Below, piece after piece: positions 7,100 to 16,028 of a DNA stretch of 55,257 bases (position 1 is its first letter; every line of letters begins with the position of its first letter). The position numbers and the translations under genes are program-made. Origin of the DNA: Bacteroidaceae bacterium (GTDB lineage: Bacteria; Bacteroidota; Bacteroidia; Bacteroidales; Bacteroidaceae); the NCBI GenBank assembly GCA_017448825.1, contig JAFSKR010000056.1, positions 1 to 55,257 of the forward strand, in the 5' to 3' direction. A model generated the notes under the pieces. The model saw nothing but the letters and a program-made list of their open reading frames with translations, was not told the DNA's origin and searched no databases.

Positions 7100-7738
7100 A
7101 TGATGGCAATGCTCATGCTTGGTGCAGTTCTTTCTCTCTCATCATGTGGTGATGATTCAGATCCAGATGAAGTATCTGTAAGTATGCCTTCTGTCAATTT
7201 TAGTGAAAACGGCGGATCGCAAGTTGTTCAGATTACCAGTAATACAGGATGGACGGTTAGCGGTGCTCAAAGTTGGTTGACGGTCGCTCCTGTGAGTGGC
7301 TCGAAAAATGGCTCTATTTCTCTTATGGCAAGTGCTAATACAGAGAGTAGCAGTCGTAGTTGTGTCCTGTACGTCAATGCAGGTAGTGCATCGGCTGTTA
7401 TTACGGTGACCCAGTCGGCAGTTTCAGCTCCAACTCGTGTTACAATCACGAATGGTAGTGTTTACACTTTAGAGCGTTTCAGAGTAGTGTTCCTTAATTC
7501 TAGATTCGAGAAGTTAACAGACCGTGATTTTGGAACATTGTCCCCTGGTAGCTCTGTGACTGTTGATATACCAACAGGTGCTACAGAGTATTATATGGCA
7601 ACTTATTCTGGCTCAACTTGGTACTTCTCTCCAAACTATACAGTTGATTACACAACGCTCAATCTTACTACCGATGAGATAGGAAACTGGAGTGCAAATT
7701 CAGCACCAGTAAGAAAGTTGTCGGCGGCAACGGAATAA
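7100..7738 (+). CDS. BACON-domain lipoprotein, natural start lost in an 8-A tract
   Basis: The protein shows a lipobox (LGAVLSLSSCG), an acidic linker and a BACON domain ('VNFSENGGSQVVQITSNTGWTV', 'SWLTVAPVSGS', 'YVNAGSASAVITVTQS'), a beta-sandwich common in Bacteroidetes surface and glycan-binding proteins. A second beta domain of about 100 residues follows. The expected start is the ATG at 7069, but the following eight As (7072-7079) put a TAA four codons in. With seven As the frame would read MKKINFWSIFMMAM and give a normal lipoprotein signal. As it stands, translation could begin only at ATG 7100, without the basic N-region. Binding target unknown. Confidence 0.75.
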   Translation: MMAMLMLGAVLSLSSCGDDSDPDEVSVSMPSVNFSENGGSQVVQITSNTGWTVSGAQSWLTVAPVSGSKNGSISLMASANTESSSRSCVLYVNAGSASAVITVTQSAVSAPTRVTITNGSVYTLERFRVVFLNSRFEKLTDRDFGTLSPGSSVTVDIPTGATEYYMATYSGSTWYFSPNYTVDYTTLNLTTDEIGNWSANSAPVRKLSAATE

Positions 7739-7753
7739 AAATACCCCAAAAAC

Positions 7754-7809
7754 GAAGGGGGGAGGGAGTTCATTTACATACATAGGGGTGTGGCTCCCCC
7801 CCCCCTTCA
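7754..7809. terminator. GC-rich hairpin between the BACON and M6 genes
   Basis: GAAGGGGGG followed by GGGAG can pair with CTCCCCCCCCCCTTC ending near 7808. It has a long loop and no good T-run. It contains a ten-C tract (7796-7805). Confidence 0.35.
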
Positions 7810-7828
7810 TTGAAGTTCGATTTGTGAC

Positions 7829-10024
7829 ATGGAGATATTAAGGCTTTTTGTTTTGCAAGGGATGTTTATATTGGGATGGATATCTTTGAATGCAGTCCCC
7901 GCATATCCCAAGAAAATTCCAGTGCATGTAGGTGATAGCGTAATCTATATTCGTCTATTTGGTGATGAAAACAGCAAACGAGCAGAGACTTTGGATGGCT
8001 ACACTCTTTTACAGAAGTCCCGGCAGTGGTTTTATGCTGAGAGGGATACGTCAGGATTTTTGGTACCATCAGCTTATGCTTTGTCATGTTCTCCAGATGA
8101 TGACACACAAAAGTTCTTAGATTCAACTCCTCTTCACCTTACATCCAAGTTTGTTGTGTCACCAAAGATACGAGGTCATCAAGTCTCTGTGAATCGTCGT
8201 CAGCCAGCAGTGGGAAATCGTCGGATATTGGTAATTCTCATGCAGTATAAAGATTTGGCGTTCAAAAAAAGGAATGAAGATTTTGAGCATCTTTTTAATC
8301 AGTCTGGTTATACAGAAGATGGTGCACAAGGGAGTGTGTATGATTTTTATGCAGATGTCTCTTATGGACAGTTGCAGTTAGAGAGTGATGTTATTGGTCC
8401 TTTTACAAGTCGATACTCATACAATTTTTATGGGAAGAATGATCGAAATGGTAATGATAGCCAAGCAGAGCGACTTTTTGAAGAAGCTGTAGAATATGCG
8501 GCAACAGAAGTGGCTTTGTCTGATTATGATGCAGATGGTGATGGCTTTGTAGATAATGTGCACATTATTTTTGCGGGGTATGGAGAGGAAGCAGGAGCGA
8601 ATCAAGATGCTATTTGGTCGCATGAGGCAACCTTATATACTCCCTATGAAATACAAGGTATGAAAATAGATCGCTATTCATGTGCACCAGAGTTAAGAGG
8701 GAATTCGGGAACAGGTATCTCTCGTATAGGTCCTCATTGTCATGAGATTGGTCATGCCCTTGGGGCAATGGATTACTACGATACTAATTATTCGTCTGGT
8801 GGTGCGTATGAAGGAACAGGAATGTGGGATGTAATGGCTTCCGGCAGTTGGAATAATGATGGCATTACACCTGCGGATTTTAATCCCTATGTGAAGATGC
8901 ATGACTTTGGATGGATATCACCTCAAGTTTTACCTTCGGGAAATGTTAATTTGCAACCATCATGTGATGATATAGGGAGTTATTACATCTTAGGGGCATC
9001 TGCTTCAGATGAGTATTATTTACTTGAAAATAGAAGCAAAAAGAAGTGGGGCGCGGGTATTCCTGGTGAGGGTCTGCTGATTTTCCATATCCATTCAGAT
9101 GTAGCAAATGTTTGGAATAATATTAATGTTACAGCACCACAGATGTGTTATGTTGTGTGCGCTTCTTCAAAAAGCAGGTATCCCAATAGTTCCACTTCAT
9201 CTTATGGAGAGATTAATTCAGATGGATGTCCTTATCCAGGAAGTTCTGGTAATCGAAATTTTGGGACAAATTCTACCCCAGAAGCATTCTACTGGGATGA
9301 AAAGGAATGTGGAATAGAATTGAATGATATAGTTATGGAAAGCGATGGTGGTATTCTCTTAACCAATAATAGTACGGGGAGTATTTATGAACCCATTGAA
9401 AGGGAGAGAATCTTCTTCGAGGATTTTGAAAGGGATGTAAATGTAAACATTTTGGAGGATGCTTGGACGATAGAAGAAGTTCCAACCGACATGAAAAACT
9501 TTGACAGGTTGTTGGCTTATGATGGCAATAGAAGTCTCCAAATCTCAGCAAGAAAAATAGAAGATGAGGTTCGAGGCTCATTTGAATTTTCTTGTCCTCC
9601 AACGGCTGACCAAGGGAAATATAGAATAAAACTATATATTGCTTCACGTTATATCGCCCAAGGAGATTCAAATGTCATTAAAATTGGTTATAAGAAAGAA
9701 AATGATTTGGAGTGGCGGTATCATGAGGTCTTATCTGAAGAAAATAGCAAATGGAAACAGGCTGTTGTAAGATTACCTGAAAGTGTTCTACCTTACTTCC
9801 GAATAGAAGGTGTAGTTTCAAAGGGGAGTATACTTGGTATAGATAATATCGAAGTAGAGCAGGAAATACCAAAGGAAGATACAAGTATAAACGATGTTCT
9901 TGTCAAAAAAGGGAACGCCCTCTTTTCTGGTATATATACTTTGATGGGACATCCCGTTTCTTCTATTCCACCGATTCATCCATATATATACATAAAAAAT
10001 GGAAAGAAAATATATGTGAAATAG
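7829..10024 (+). CDS. Secreted M6-family metalloprotease with T9SS-like C-terminal tail
   Basis: 731 residues with an N-terminal hydrophobic signal segment and a propeptide-like region. The zinc site 'HCHEIGHALGAMDYYD' (about residues 302-315) is the HExxH motif of the M6 immune inhibitor A-like peptidases; 'GTGMWDVMASGSWN' after it is the characteristic met-turn region. The preceding 'YDADGDGFVDNVHIIFAGYGEE' fits M6 proteins. The end, 'SGIYTLMGHPVS...YIYIKNGKKIYVK', has the layout of Prevotella C-terminal sorting domains (YxLxGxxV ... IYIxNGKKxxVK), suggesting export by the T9SS encoded downstream. Base composition is visibly richer in A and T than in the operons from 10 kb on, a possible sign of transfer. 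Substrate unknown. Confidence 0.88.
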   Translation: MEILRLFVLQGMFILGWISLNAVPAYPKKIPVHVGDSVIYIRLFGDENSKRAETLDGYTLLQKSRQWFYAERDTSGFLVPSAYALSCSPDDDTQKFLDSTPLHLTSKFVVSPKIRGHQVSVNRRQPAVGNRRILVILMQYKDLAFKKRNEDFEHLFNQSGYTEDGAQGSVYDFYADVSYGQLQLESDVIGPFTSRYSYNFYGKNDRNGNDSQAERLFEEAVEYAATEVALSDYDADGDGFVDNVHIIFAGYGEEAGANQDAIWSHEATLYTPYEIQGMKIDRYSCAPELRGNSGTGISRIGPHCHEIGHALGAMDYYDTNYSSGGAYEGTGMWDVMASGSWNNDGITPADFNPYVKMHDFGWISPQVLPSGNVNLQPSCDDIGSYYILGASASDEYYLLENRSKKKWGAGIPGEGLLIFHIHSDVANVWNNINVTAPQMCYVVCASSKSRYPNSSTSSYGEINSDGCPYPGSSGNRNFGTNSTPEAFYWDEKECGIELNDIVMESDGGILLTNNSTGSIYEPIERERIFFEDFERDVNVNILEDAWTIEEVPTDMKNFDRLLAYDGNRSLQISARKIEDEVRGSFEFSCPPTADQGKYRIKLYIASRYIAQGDSNVIKIGYKKENDLEWRYHEVLSEENSKWKQAVVRLPESVLPYFRIEGVVSKGSILGIDNIEVEQEIPKEDTSINDVLVKKGNALFSGIYTLMGHPVSSIPPIHPYIYIKNGKKIYVK

Positions 10025-10240
10025 CAAACTTATACGATTATCCTTTAATGAGTCGTTTGCTTAGAATTCAGCTGGCACCGTTCGGCAAGAGGAGAGAAAG
10101 ACTAAATCCGCAAATGGGCAATAAGAGCCAATTATCATCTTGGTTCACCTTTTCTCCCTTGGCCTCAGGCTTTGATTGCAAAGATAGCACAACACCTTTG
10201 AAGAGAGGGTGCAAATCCAAAGGATGGTCGTATTAGAATT

Positions 10241-10966
10241 TCATGCCTTCGCTTTGGGTACGAGCAAGATACTCACCTCGTAGAGCAGGTACATGGGCAG
10301 GCTTACGATGGCGAGGGTGACGGCATCGGAGGTGGGGGTGATAATGGCGGCGATGATGAGGATGATGACGAGGGCATGGCGACGGTACTGCTGCATCTGC
10401 TGGCGGTGCAGGATGCCGAGGCGTCCGAGCAGCCACGCGAGGATAGGTATCTCGAAGACGATGCCCATCGCAAGGCTGAGGAACAGGAGGGTGTCGATGT
10501 AGCTCTGGAGGGAGATGAGATTCTCCACCGCGCTGTCCACCTGATAGTTGCCAAGAAAGCGGAACGTGATGGGGAAAAGGATGAAGTAGCTGAACAAGAC
10601 TCCCGACATGAACATCAGATAGGCAGAAATGACGAGCGGCGTGGAATAGCGTCGCTCGTTCTGATAGAGTGCAGGCGAGATGAAGCGGTAGAGTTGGTAG
10701 AGGATATAGGGTGCTGCCACAAGGATGCCCACATAGAAACTGGTGGTGACATGAACGAGGAACTGACGTGTCAACTCGGTGTTGATGAGACGGATGTCAG
10801 GGGTGGAGCCGAAGATTTGTGGCAGGAAGTCAGGACTTTTGGGGGCGAAGATAACGACAAAAACCTCGTCTTTGAACACAAAGGCGAGGATGGCGAAGAG
10901 TGCTGTGACGACGAGGCATCGCAGCAGCACGTGGCGCAGTTCGTCAAGATGGTCCCAGAAGGTCAT
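10241..10966 (-). CDS. tatC: Sec-independent protein translocase TatC
   Basis: 241 residues, close to the usual 240-270. It opens with the conserved 'FWDHLDELRHVLLR' cytoplasmic segment, contains 'SFYVGILVAAPYILYQLYRFISPAL' and the later 'FEIPILAWLLGRLGI', and has about six membrane segments. TatC recognises twin-arginine signal peptides and forms the translocase with TatA. It overlaps tatA by 23 bp and is last in an operon that starts with a polyferredoxin and includes a twin-arginine reductase, a likely substrate. Confidence 0.95.
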   Translation of the reverse strand: MTFWDHLDELRHVLLRCLVVTALFAILAFVFKDEVFVVIFAPKSPDFLPQIFGSTPDIRLINTELTRQFLVHVTTSFYVGILVAAPYILYQLYRFISPALYQNERRYSTPLVISAYLMFMSGVLFSYFILFPITFRFLGNYQVDSAVENLISLQSYIDTLLFLSLAMGIVFEIPILAWLLGRLGILHRQQMQQYRRHALVIILIIAAIITPTSDAVTLAIVSLPMYLLYEVSILLVPKAKA

Positions 10967-11138
10967 CTTTCTTTTCTTCGTCGGTGGTCACTTCTTTCAT
11001 GCCGTCCTTGAAGGCACGGACTCCTTTACCGGCTCCGCGCATGAGTTCAGGTATTTTCTTGCCACCAAAGAGGAGGAGGACAACAACGAGGATGACGATA
11101 ATTTCGGGCATCCCCAACCCTAAGAACATGGGTATCAT
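10944..11138 (-). CDS. tatA: Twin-arginine translocase subunit TatA/E
   Basis: 64 residues: one N-terminal membrane helix 'MPEIIVILVVVLLLFGGKKIPELMRGAGKGVRAFK' with the diagnostic FGxKKxPEL turn and an amphipathic helix, then an acidic tail. This is the TatA pore-forming type (no TatB in most Bacteroidetes). It overlaps the reductase stop by four bases and tatC by 23 bp, so it is tightly coupled to both. Confidence 0.94.
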   Translation of the reverse strand: MIPMFLGLGMPEIIVILVVVLLLFGGKKIPELMRGAGKGVRAFKDGMKEVTTDEEKKDDLLGPS

Positions 11139-12556
11139 AATTTGTTTTGTTTAAGTTTTTCTACAAAGTCATCTATGCGGCGCAGTTCCATCGGGATGCG
11201 GATGTTCTGTGGGCAATGGGGGCTGCACTTGCCGCAACCGATGCAGTGGTCGGCTTGCCGTAACCGAGGCACCGAACGGTCGTAACCGACGAGGAAGGCA
11301 CGACGGGCTTCCCGATAGTTCTCTGCCTGCTGGTTCTCAGGCACGTTGCCCTTGTTGACACACTTGTTGTAATGCACGAAAATGGCAGGGATGTCAAGTC
11401 CGTAGGGGCAGGGCATGCAGTACTTGCAGTCGTTGCAGGGGATGATGGGATAGGAGTGATAGAGGTTGGCAATCTCAGTTTCAAGCCATTCCTGCTGCTC
11501 GACACTGAGGGGTTCGAGGGGACAGAAAGAGCGCAGATTGTCCTCCAGATGTTCCATGTAAGTCATGCCGCTGAGGGCAGTCAGCACGTTGGACTTGCTT
11601 CCACAATAACGAAATGCCCACGATGCCACGCTATCCTCGGGACGCTGCTGCTTGAGGGTAGCCACGATGTGGTCGGGCATCTTGGCGAGACGGCCGCCAA
11701 GGAGCGGTTCCATGATGACAACGGGGATGTCACGCTTTTCCAGTTCTTCGTAAAGATACCTTGCGCCAGCGTTGTAGTCGCCCGATTCTTTCGACAGATT
11801 CCAATCGACGTAATTCATCTGTATCTGCACGAAGTCCCAATGATATTTGTCATGGTTGGCGAGCAGGTGGTCAAACACTTCCACTTCGCCGTGGTAGGAG
11901 AATCCGAGGTTGCGGATGGTGCCCTTCTCACGTTGTTGGAGCAGATAGTCAAGCACTCCATTGTCCATAAAGCGACGGTTGAAGTTTTCGATGCCACCTC
12001 CACCGACAGCATGCAGGAGCAGATAGTCAATGTAGTCGGTCTGTAGATATTTGAGCGAGTTTTGGAACATCTTCACGCCCTCCTCGTGGGTCTGCTGCTG
12101 GGGGGCGAAGTTACTCAACTTGGTGGCAATAAAGAATTTCGAGCGGTCGTAGCCCGATGCCTTCAGGGCAATGCCTGTCGATTCCTCCGAATGTCCCTGG
12201 CAGTAGGCAGGGCTGGTGTCGAAGTAGTTCACCCCGTGGTCAAGGGCAAACTTCACCAGACGGTTCACCTGGTCTTGGTCAATCTCCTCGGGAGCAGGCT
12301 GACCGTCCTTGCCTGTAGGGGTGACTGGTTTGTTGGGCAGACGCATCATGCCATAACCGAGGATGGATACCTTGTCACCCGTGTTGGGGTTCGTTCGGTA
12401 GGTCATCTTGTTGGTGGGGATGTCGCCCGTATGGTGTCCCAGTGGGTCGATTTCGCCCAGTTCGCTGCTGGTCTTGCCAGCACAGGCGGCAAGTGTTGCG
12501 GTGGCCGTTGCGGCTCCTGCTATCTTGAGGAAATCCCTTCTATTTATATCTTTCAT
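11135..12556 (-). CDS. Twin-arginine aldo/keto reductase with C-terminal ferredoxin domain (probable Tat lipoprotein)
   Basis: 473 residues from ATG 12556 (MKDINRRDFLKIAG). The N-terminus has a twin-arginine motif NRRDFLK and a hydrophobic stretch ending in the lipobox-like 'LAACAG', so export as a folded lipoprotein is likely. The middle is an aldo/keto reductase barrel ('ILGYGMMRLP', 'YFDTSPAYCQGHSEE', 'YIDYLLLHAVG', 'IRNLGFSYHG', 'VVIMEPLLGG'). The C-terminus has two iron-sulfur motifs, 'CNDCKYCMPCPYG' and 'CIGCGKCSPHCP'. Such Fe-S aldo/keto reductases are common in Bacteroidetes and clostridia; the export signal is the unusual part. Electrons could come from the neighbouring membrane polyferredoxin; the substrate is not known. 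Confidence 0.88.
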   Translation of the reverse strand: MKDINRRDFLKIAGAATATATLAACAGKTSSELGEIDPLGHHTGDIPTNKMTYRTNPNTGDKVSILGYGMMRLPNKPVTPTGKDGQPAPEEIDQDQVNRLVKFALDHGVNYFDTSPAYCQGHSEESTGIALKASGYDRSKFFIATKLSNFAPQQQTHEEGVKMFQNSLKYLQTDYIDYLLLHAVGGGGIENFNRRFMDNGVLDYLLQQREKGTIRNLGFSYHGEVEVFDHLLANHDKYHWDFVQIQMNYVDWNLSKESGDYNAGARYLYEELEKRDIPVVIMEPLLGGRLAKMPDHIVATLKQQRPEDSVASWAFRYCGSKSNVLTALSGMTYMEHLEDNLRSFCPLEPLSVEQQEWLETEIANLYHSYPIIPCNDCKYCMPCPYGLDIPAIFVHYNKCVNKGNVPENQQAENYREARRAFLVGYDRSVPRLRQADHCIGCGKCSPHCPQNIRIPMELRRIDDFVEKLKQNKL

Positions 12557-12588
12557 AAATCCTTCCATTTTTCAATTCTTACATCTTA

Positions 12589-14181
12589 TCAAATTTCACG
12601 ATGCACCTCGTTCCCTTCCACATAGATGGCAGCAAGGGGTCTTGCTGGACACAGGTATTCGCACTTGCCACAGCCGATGCACTTCTCGGTGTTGACAGCA
12701 GGCACCATGAGCAGGTCGCGCCAATCCATGCGGTTGCCATCTGCATCATACCACTGCTGGTCGTCGGGGTTCTGTTTCAGACTCTTATCGAGCGGCACCA
12801 TCTGGATGGCTTCGGCAGGGCAATGGCTGGCACAACTGCCACATCGCTGACCTTCTGCCACGGGCAAGCAGTTTTCCTTCACCCACACAGCATGACCAAT
12901 CTGGATGGCTGTCTTCTCGGGGGGTATGATGGAACAGATGGCACCCGTCGGACAAACGTGTGAGCAACGTGTACACTCTGGACGACAGAAACTCTTGTCG
13001 AATTGCATCTCTGGCTGCATGAAATGGTCGAGGTCGGTCGAGGGACGCAACACACCATTGGGACAGTTGGCGATGCAGAGCTGACAAGCGGTGCAATGGT
13101 CGTGCAGATTCTGAACCGAGAGCGAACCTGGAGGGGTGACTCGAGTCTTGCGTGTGGGAAGCTTCTTGTCTTCAATCACGGCAAGCCCACCATCAGTGGT
13201 CTTCTCTTGAGCTTGAAGGGCAGCAGCGGCAACAGTCGCACCTGTAATGGCCAAGAACGAACGGCGGCTCACTTCTCCATCCTTGCCTTCCTCTGCGTCT
13301 GTTCCTTTACTTCCACTCAGTCTTTTCTTTCCTACAGGTGCCAAATGTAATGCTCCCTTTCCGCACACCGTCTGACAATCACCACAAGTGACACAACGAG
13401 TGTAGTCGAACACGACGGGCTTCCCTTTCTCCACCTTGATGCAGGCTGCTTTGCAATTCTTCTCACACAGGCCGCACTTGATGCACTTGTCTTCCTCCAC
13501 CTGCATCTTCAGCCAAGAGAACTTCGCCATATAACCCAACACCGTGCCCACAGGACAGATGGTGTTGCAGTAAGTTCTGCCGTGCATGAATGCCAACACA
13601 AAGAGGATGAGTGCCGTAACCGAGGCGATGACCACCAAAATGAGCGGGTTGTTATGCGGCTCCACATAAGAGAAGATGTAGTTATCATTAGCTTCCGACC
13701 ACTGTGCCAACAGGTTGTTGATATCGGTATAAACCACCTGCAACAGAGAGGAAACGATGCGTCCGTAAGAACTATACGGAGCCAAGAGCACCACACCTGC
13801 ACTGAATCCCGTCAGCAGCATGATGAGGAAGAGTGCCAGCACGGAGAGTCGCAGCCAAGTCTTCGGCTTCGAATAACTGTACCTATTGGCAAACTTCGCC
13901 TTCTTGTTCTTGCGGAAGATTTTCCATTTGCCTATCCATGCAAAGAAGTCCTGCAAGACTCCAAGGGGGCAGATGATGGAACAGTAGATACGCCCCAACA
14001 GGAACGTAAGAACAAGCACGATAGCAATGGAGAGCCAGTTGAGTGCCAGCACGCTGGGCAGGAACTGTAGTTTTGCCATCCAAGCGATGTGATGGTGAGC
14101 CATTCCCGACAAATCGACGAACAGCCAAGTGATTCCCAGCCAAAAGATGACGGCAAGGATTCTACGAATTAGTTTCAGCAT
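12589..14181 (-). CDS. Membrane polyferredoxin (NapH-like plus NapG-like fusion)
   Basis: 530 residues. The N-terminal part has several membrane helices and the two NapH/YccM motifs 'GRIYCSIICPLGVLQDF' and 'GRTYCNTICPVGTVLGY'. Two cytoplasmic-type ferredoxin motifs follow ('CIKCGLCEKNCKAAC', 'CVTCGDCQTVCG'), then an internal twin-arginine-like segment 'SRRSFLAITGATVAAAALQ', and a NapG-like domain with further clusters ('CTACQLCIANCPNG', 'CTRCSHVCPTGA', 'CGSCASHCPAEA', 'CIGCGKCEYLCPARPL'). It looks like a quinol-linked electron-transfer module passing electrons across the membrane. It is first in the operon with the Tat reductase (32 bp downstream), tatA and tatC. Confidence 0.85.
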   Translation of the reverse strand: MLKLIRRILAVIFWLGITWLFVDLSGMAHHHIAWMAKLQFLPSVLALNWLSIAIVLVLTFLLGRIYCSIICPLGVLQDFFAWIGKWKIFRKNKKAKFANRYSYSKPKTWLRLSVLALFLIMLLTGFSAGVVLLAPYSSYGRIVSSLLQVVYTDINNLLAQWSEANDNYIFSYVEPHNNPLILVVIASVTALILFVLAFMHGRTYCNTICPVGTVLGYMAKFSWLKMQVEEDKCIKCGLCEKNCKAACIKVEKGKPVVFDYTRCVTCGDCQTVCGKGALHLAPVGKKRLSGSKGTDAEEGKDGEVSRRSFLAITGATVAAAALQAQEKTTDGGLAVIEDKKLPTRKTRVTPPGSLSVQNLHDHCTACQLCIANCPNGVLRPSTDLDHFMQPEMQFDKSFCRPECTRCSHVCPTGAICSIIPPEKTAIQIGHAVWVKENCLPVAEGQRCGSCASHCPAEAIQMVPLDKSLKQNPDDQQWYDADGNRMDWRDLLMVPAVNTEKCIGCGKCEYLCPARPLAAIYVEGNEVHREI

Positions 14182-14225
14182 CAGTTAATGAGAGTTAGAA
14201 TTACGTGTCATAAAAAATTTCGCCA

Positions 14226-14259
14226 CAAATATAGGAATTGTTTTCGGAAAAAGAACAAA
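14226..14259 (-). promoter_or_regulatory. Promoter of the polyferredoxin-reductase-tatA-tatC operon
   Basis: On the minus strand TTTG (14256-14259), 22-base spacer and TATATTTG (14226-14233). Start predicted near 14219, 38 bases before ATG 14181. Confidence 0.6.
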
Positions 14260-14273
14260 AAAGAAGCACTTTT

Positions 14274-14304
14274 TTTGTCAAATGTCCAGTTCTTCGTACC
14301 TTTG
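14274..14304 (+). promoter_or_regulatory. cysS promoter
   Basis: TTTG (14274-14277), 19-base spacer and TACCTTTG (14297-14304), an exact consensus match, about 29 bp before the cysS ATG. It lies back to back with the promoter of the divergent operon. Confidence 0.75.
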
Positions 14305-14332
14305 TACGCTTTTTAGATAAAAAAACAAGATA

Positions 14333-15835
14333 ATGGAACAGGCACTTTATGTTTACAACACTCTGACCCGTAAGAAAGAGGTGTTCCGCCCACTGCATGC
14401 GCCACACGTGGGCATGTATGTCTGCGGACCTACAGTATATGGTGACGCACATTTGGGACACGCTCGTCCCGCTATCACGTTCGACATCATCTTCCGATTC
14501 CTTCGGCACATTGGCTACAAGGTGCGCTATGTGCGTAACATCACCGATGTGGGGCACTTGGAGCATGATGCCGACGAGGGCGAGGACAAAATCGCCAAGA
14601 AGGCACGGTTGGAGCAACTGGAGCCGATGGAGGTAGCTCAGTACTACACGAACCGCTTCCACGAGGCGATGAATGCGTTGAACTGTCTGCCGCCCAGCAT
14701 CGAGCCTCATGCCACAGGACACATCATCGAACAGCAGCAACTGGTGCAGCAGATTCTCGACAACGGCTTTGCCTACGAGAGCAACGGGTCGGTGTATTTT
14801 GACGTAGAAAAGTATAATCAGAAATACAAGTACGGCATCCTCTCGGGCAGAAATCTGGAGAACGTAAAGGATGCCAGCCGCGACCTCGCCGGTGTGGGCG
14901 AGAAGAGGAACCAAGCCGACTTTGCCCTGTGGAAGGCTGCCCAGCCTGAGCATATCATGCGTTGGCCTTCGCCTTGGAGCAGCGGTTTCCCTGGGTGGCA
15001 CTGCGAATGCACTGCAATGGGCAGGAAGTATCTGGGTGCCCACTTCGACATCCATGGTGGTGGCATGGACTTGATTTTCCCTCACCATGAGTGCGAAATT
15101 GCCCAAGCGGTGGCAAGTCAGGGGGAACAAATGGTAACCTATTGGCTGCACAACAACATGATTACCATCGAGGGACAGAAAATGGGCAAGTCGTTGGGTA
15201 ATTTCATCACGTTGCCACAGTTCTTCAGTGGCGACCACCCGAAGCTTGACCGTGCCTACTCACCCATGACCATCCGCTTCTTCATCCTACAAGCTCACTA
15301 CCGCTCCACAGTGGATTTCAGTAACGATGCCCTGCAAGCCGCCGAGAAGGGACTTGAACGTCTCCTTGATGCTTGGAAAGCCCTGCAATCCATCACTCCC
15401 ACTGCCAACGGTTCTGTGTGCATCAATAGTGTCGAGACCCTCAAACAGCAGTGCTACGATGCCCTCTACGATGACTTCAACACCCCCATCGTTATCTCCA
15501 ACCTCTTCGAAGCAACCAAAACTATCAACTCCATCGTCGATAAGAAAGAGACCATCACCCCCGATGCCCTCGAAGCACTCAAGGAGACTTTCTCCCTCTT
15601 CGTCTTCGACCTGCTGGGCATCAAGGCAGGCAGTGCAGCAGCAGCCGATGGCAGTGGCAACGATGCCCGCGAGGAGGCGTTCGGCAAGGTAGTAGATATG
15701 CTGCTCGAACAACGTGCCAAGGCCAAAGCGAATAAAGACTGGGCGACCAGCGACATGATTCGTGACAACCTCGCCGCACTGGGCTTCGAAGTAAAGGACA
15801 CCAAAGACGGATTCACCTGGAAACTGAACAAATAG
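14333..15835 (+). CDS. cysS: Cysteine-tRNA ligase
   Basis: 500 residues, normal length. It contains the zinc/HIGH region '[19 protein letters not shown]', '[15 protein letters not shown]' and '[18 protein letters not shown]' (zinc and active site), and the 'KMGKSLGNF' KMSKS loop. It charges tRNA-Cys with cysteine in the cytoplasm. A dedicated promoter precedes it and a 59-residue membrane protein follows one base after the stop. Confidence 0.97.
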   Translation: MEQALYVYNTLTRKKEVFRPLHAPHVGMYVCGPTVYGDAHLGHARPAITFDIIFRFLRHIGYKVRYVRNITDVGHLEHDADEGEDKIAKKARLEQLEPMEVAQYYTNRFHEAMNALNCLPPSIEPHATGHIIEQQQLVQQILDNGFAYESNGSVYFDVEKYNQKYKYGILSGRNLENVKDASRDLAGVGEKRNQADFALWKAAQPEHIMRWPSPWSSGFPGWHCECTAMGRKYLGAHFDIHGGGMDLIFPHHECEIAQAVASQGEQMVTYWLHNNMITIEGQKMGKSLGNFITLPQFFSGDHPKLDRAYSPMTIRFFILQAHYRSTVDFSNDALQAAEKGLERLLDAWKALQSITPTANGSVCINSVETLKQQCYDALYDDFNTPIVISNLFEATKTINSIVDKKETITPDALEALKETFSLFVFDLLGIKAGSAAAADGSGNDAREEAFGKVVDMLLEQRAKAKANKDWATSDMIRDNLAALGFEVKDTKDGFTWKLNK

Positions 15836-15836
15836 C

Positions 15837-16016
15837 ATGGAAAAACTCAAGAAACTTTTCATGATCCTCTCGCTCGTTTTCATCGTCATCTGTTTCGGGG
15901 CGAGCATCTGGCTCTATGTGGTGCTGCGAGACACGATGTCCTTCATCATCATGGTCATCTTCTTCCTCGCACTTATCTGGTTTGGATTTAATGTTAGAAA
16001 TATGCTGAAAATATAA
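15837..16016 (+). CDS. Small two-helix membrane protein, 59 aa
   Basis: ATG 15837 lies one base after the cysS stop codon, and the frame runs to TAA at 16014-16016. The product, starting MEKLKKLFMILSLVFIVIC and containing 'MSFIIMVIFFLALIWFGF', has two hydrophobic helices separated by a short polar loop and ends in basic residues. The close spacing suggests translational coupling to cysS. No family recognised. Confidence 0.65.
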   Translation: MEKLKKLFMILSLVFIVICFGASIWLYVVLRDTMSFIIMVIFFLALIWFGFNVRNMLKI

Positions 16017-16028
16017 GACAAAAACAAA

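Noticed and set aside
10048-10236. 62-codon frame between the M6 protease and tatC
   Set aside because: No family pattern or promoter, and it lies in a convergent spacer. A TATCTTTG on the minus strand near 10187 has no TTTG at normal spacing and no gene after it.
14201-15238. 345-codon minus-strand frame opposite cysS
   Set aside because: cysS carries all catalytic motifs; the opposite frame shows no family pattern.
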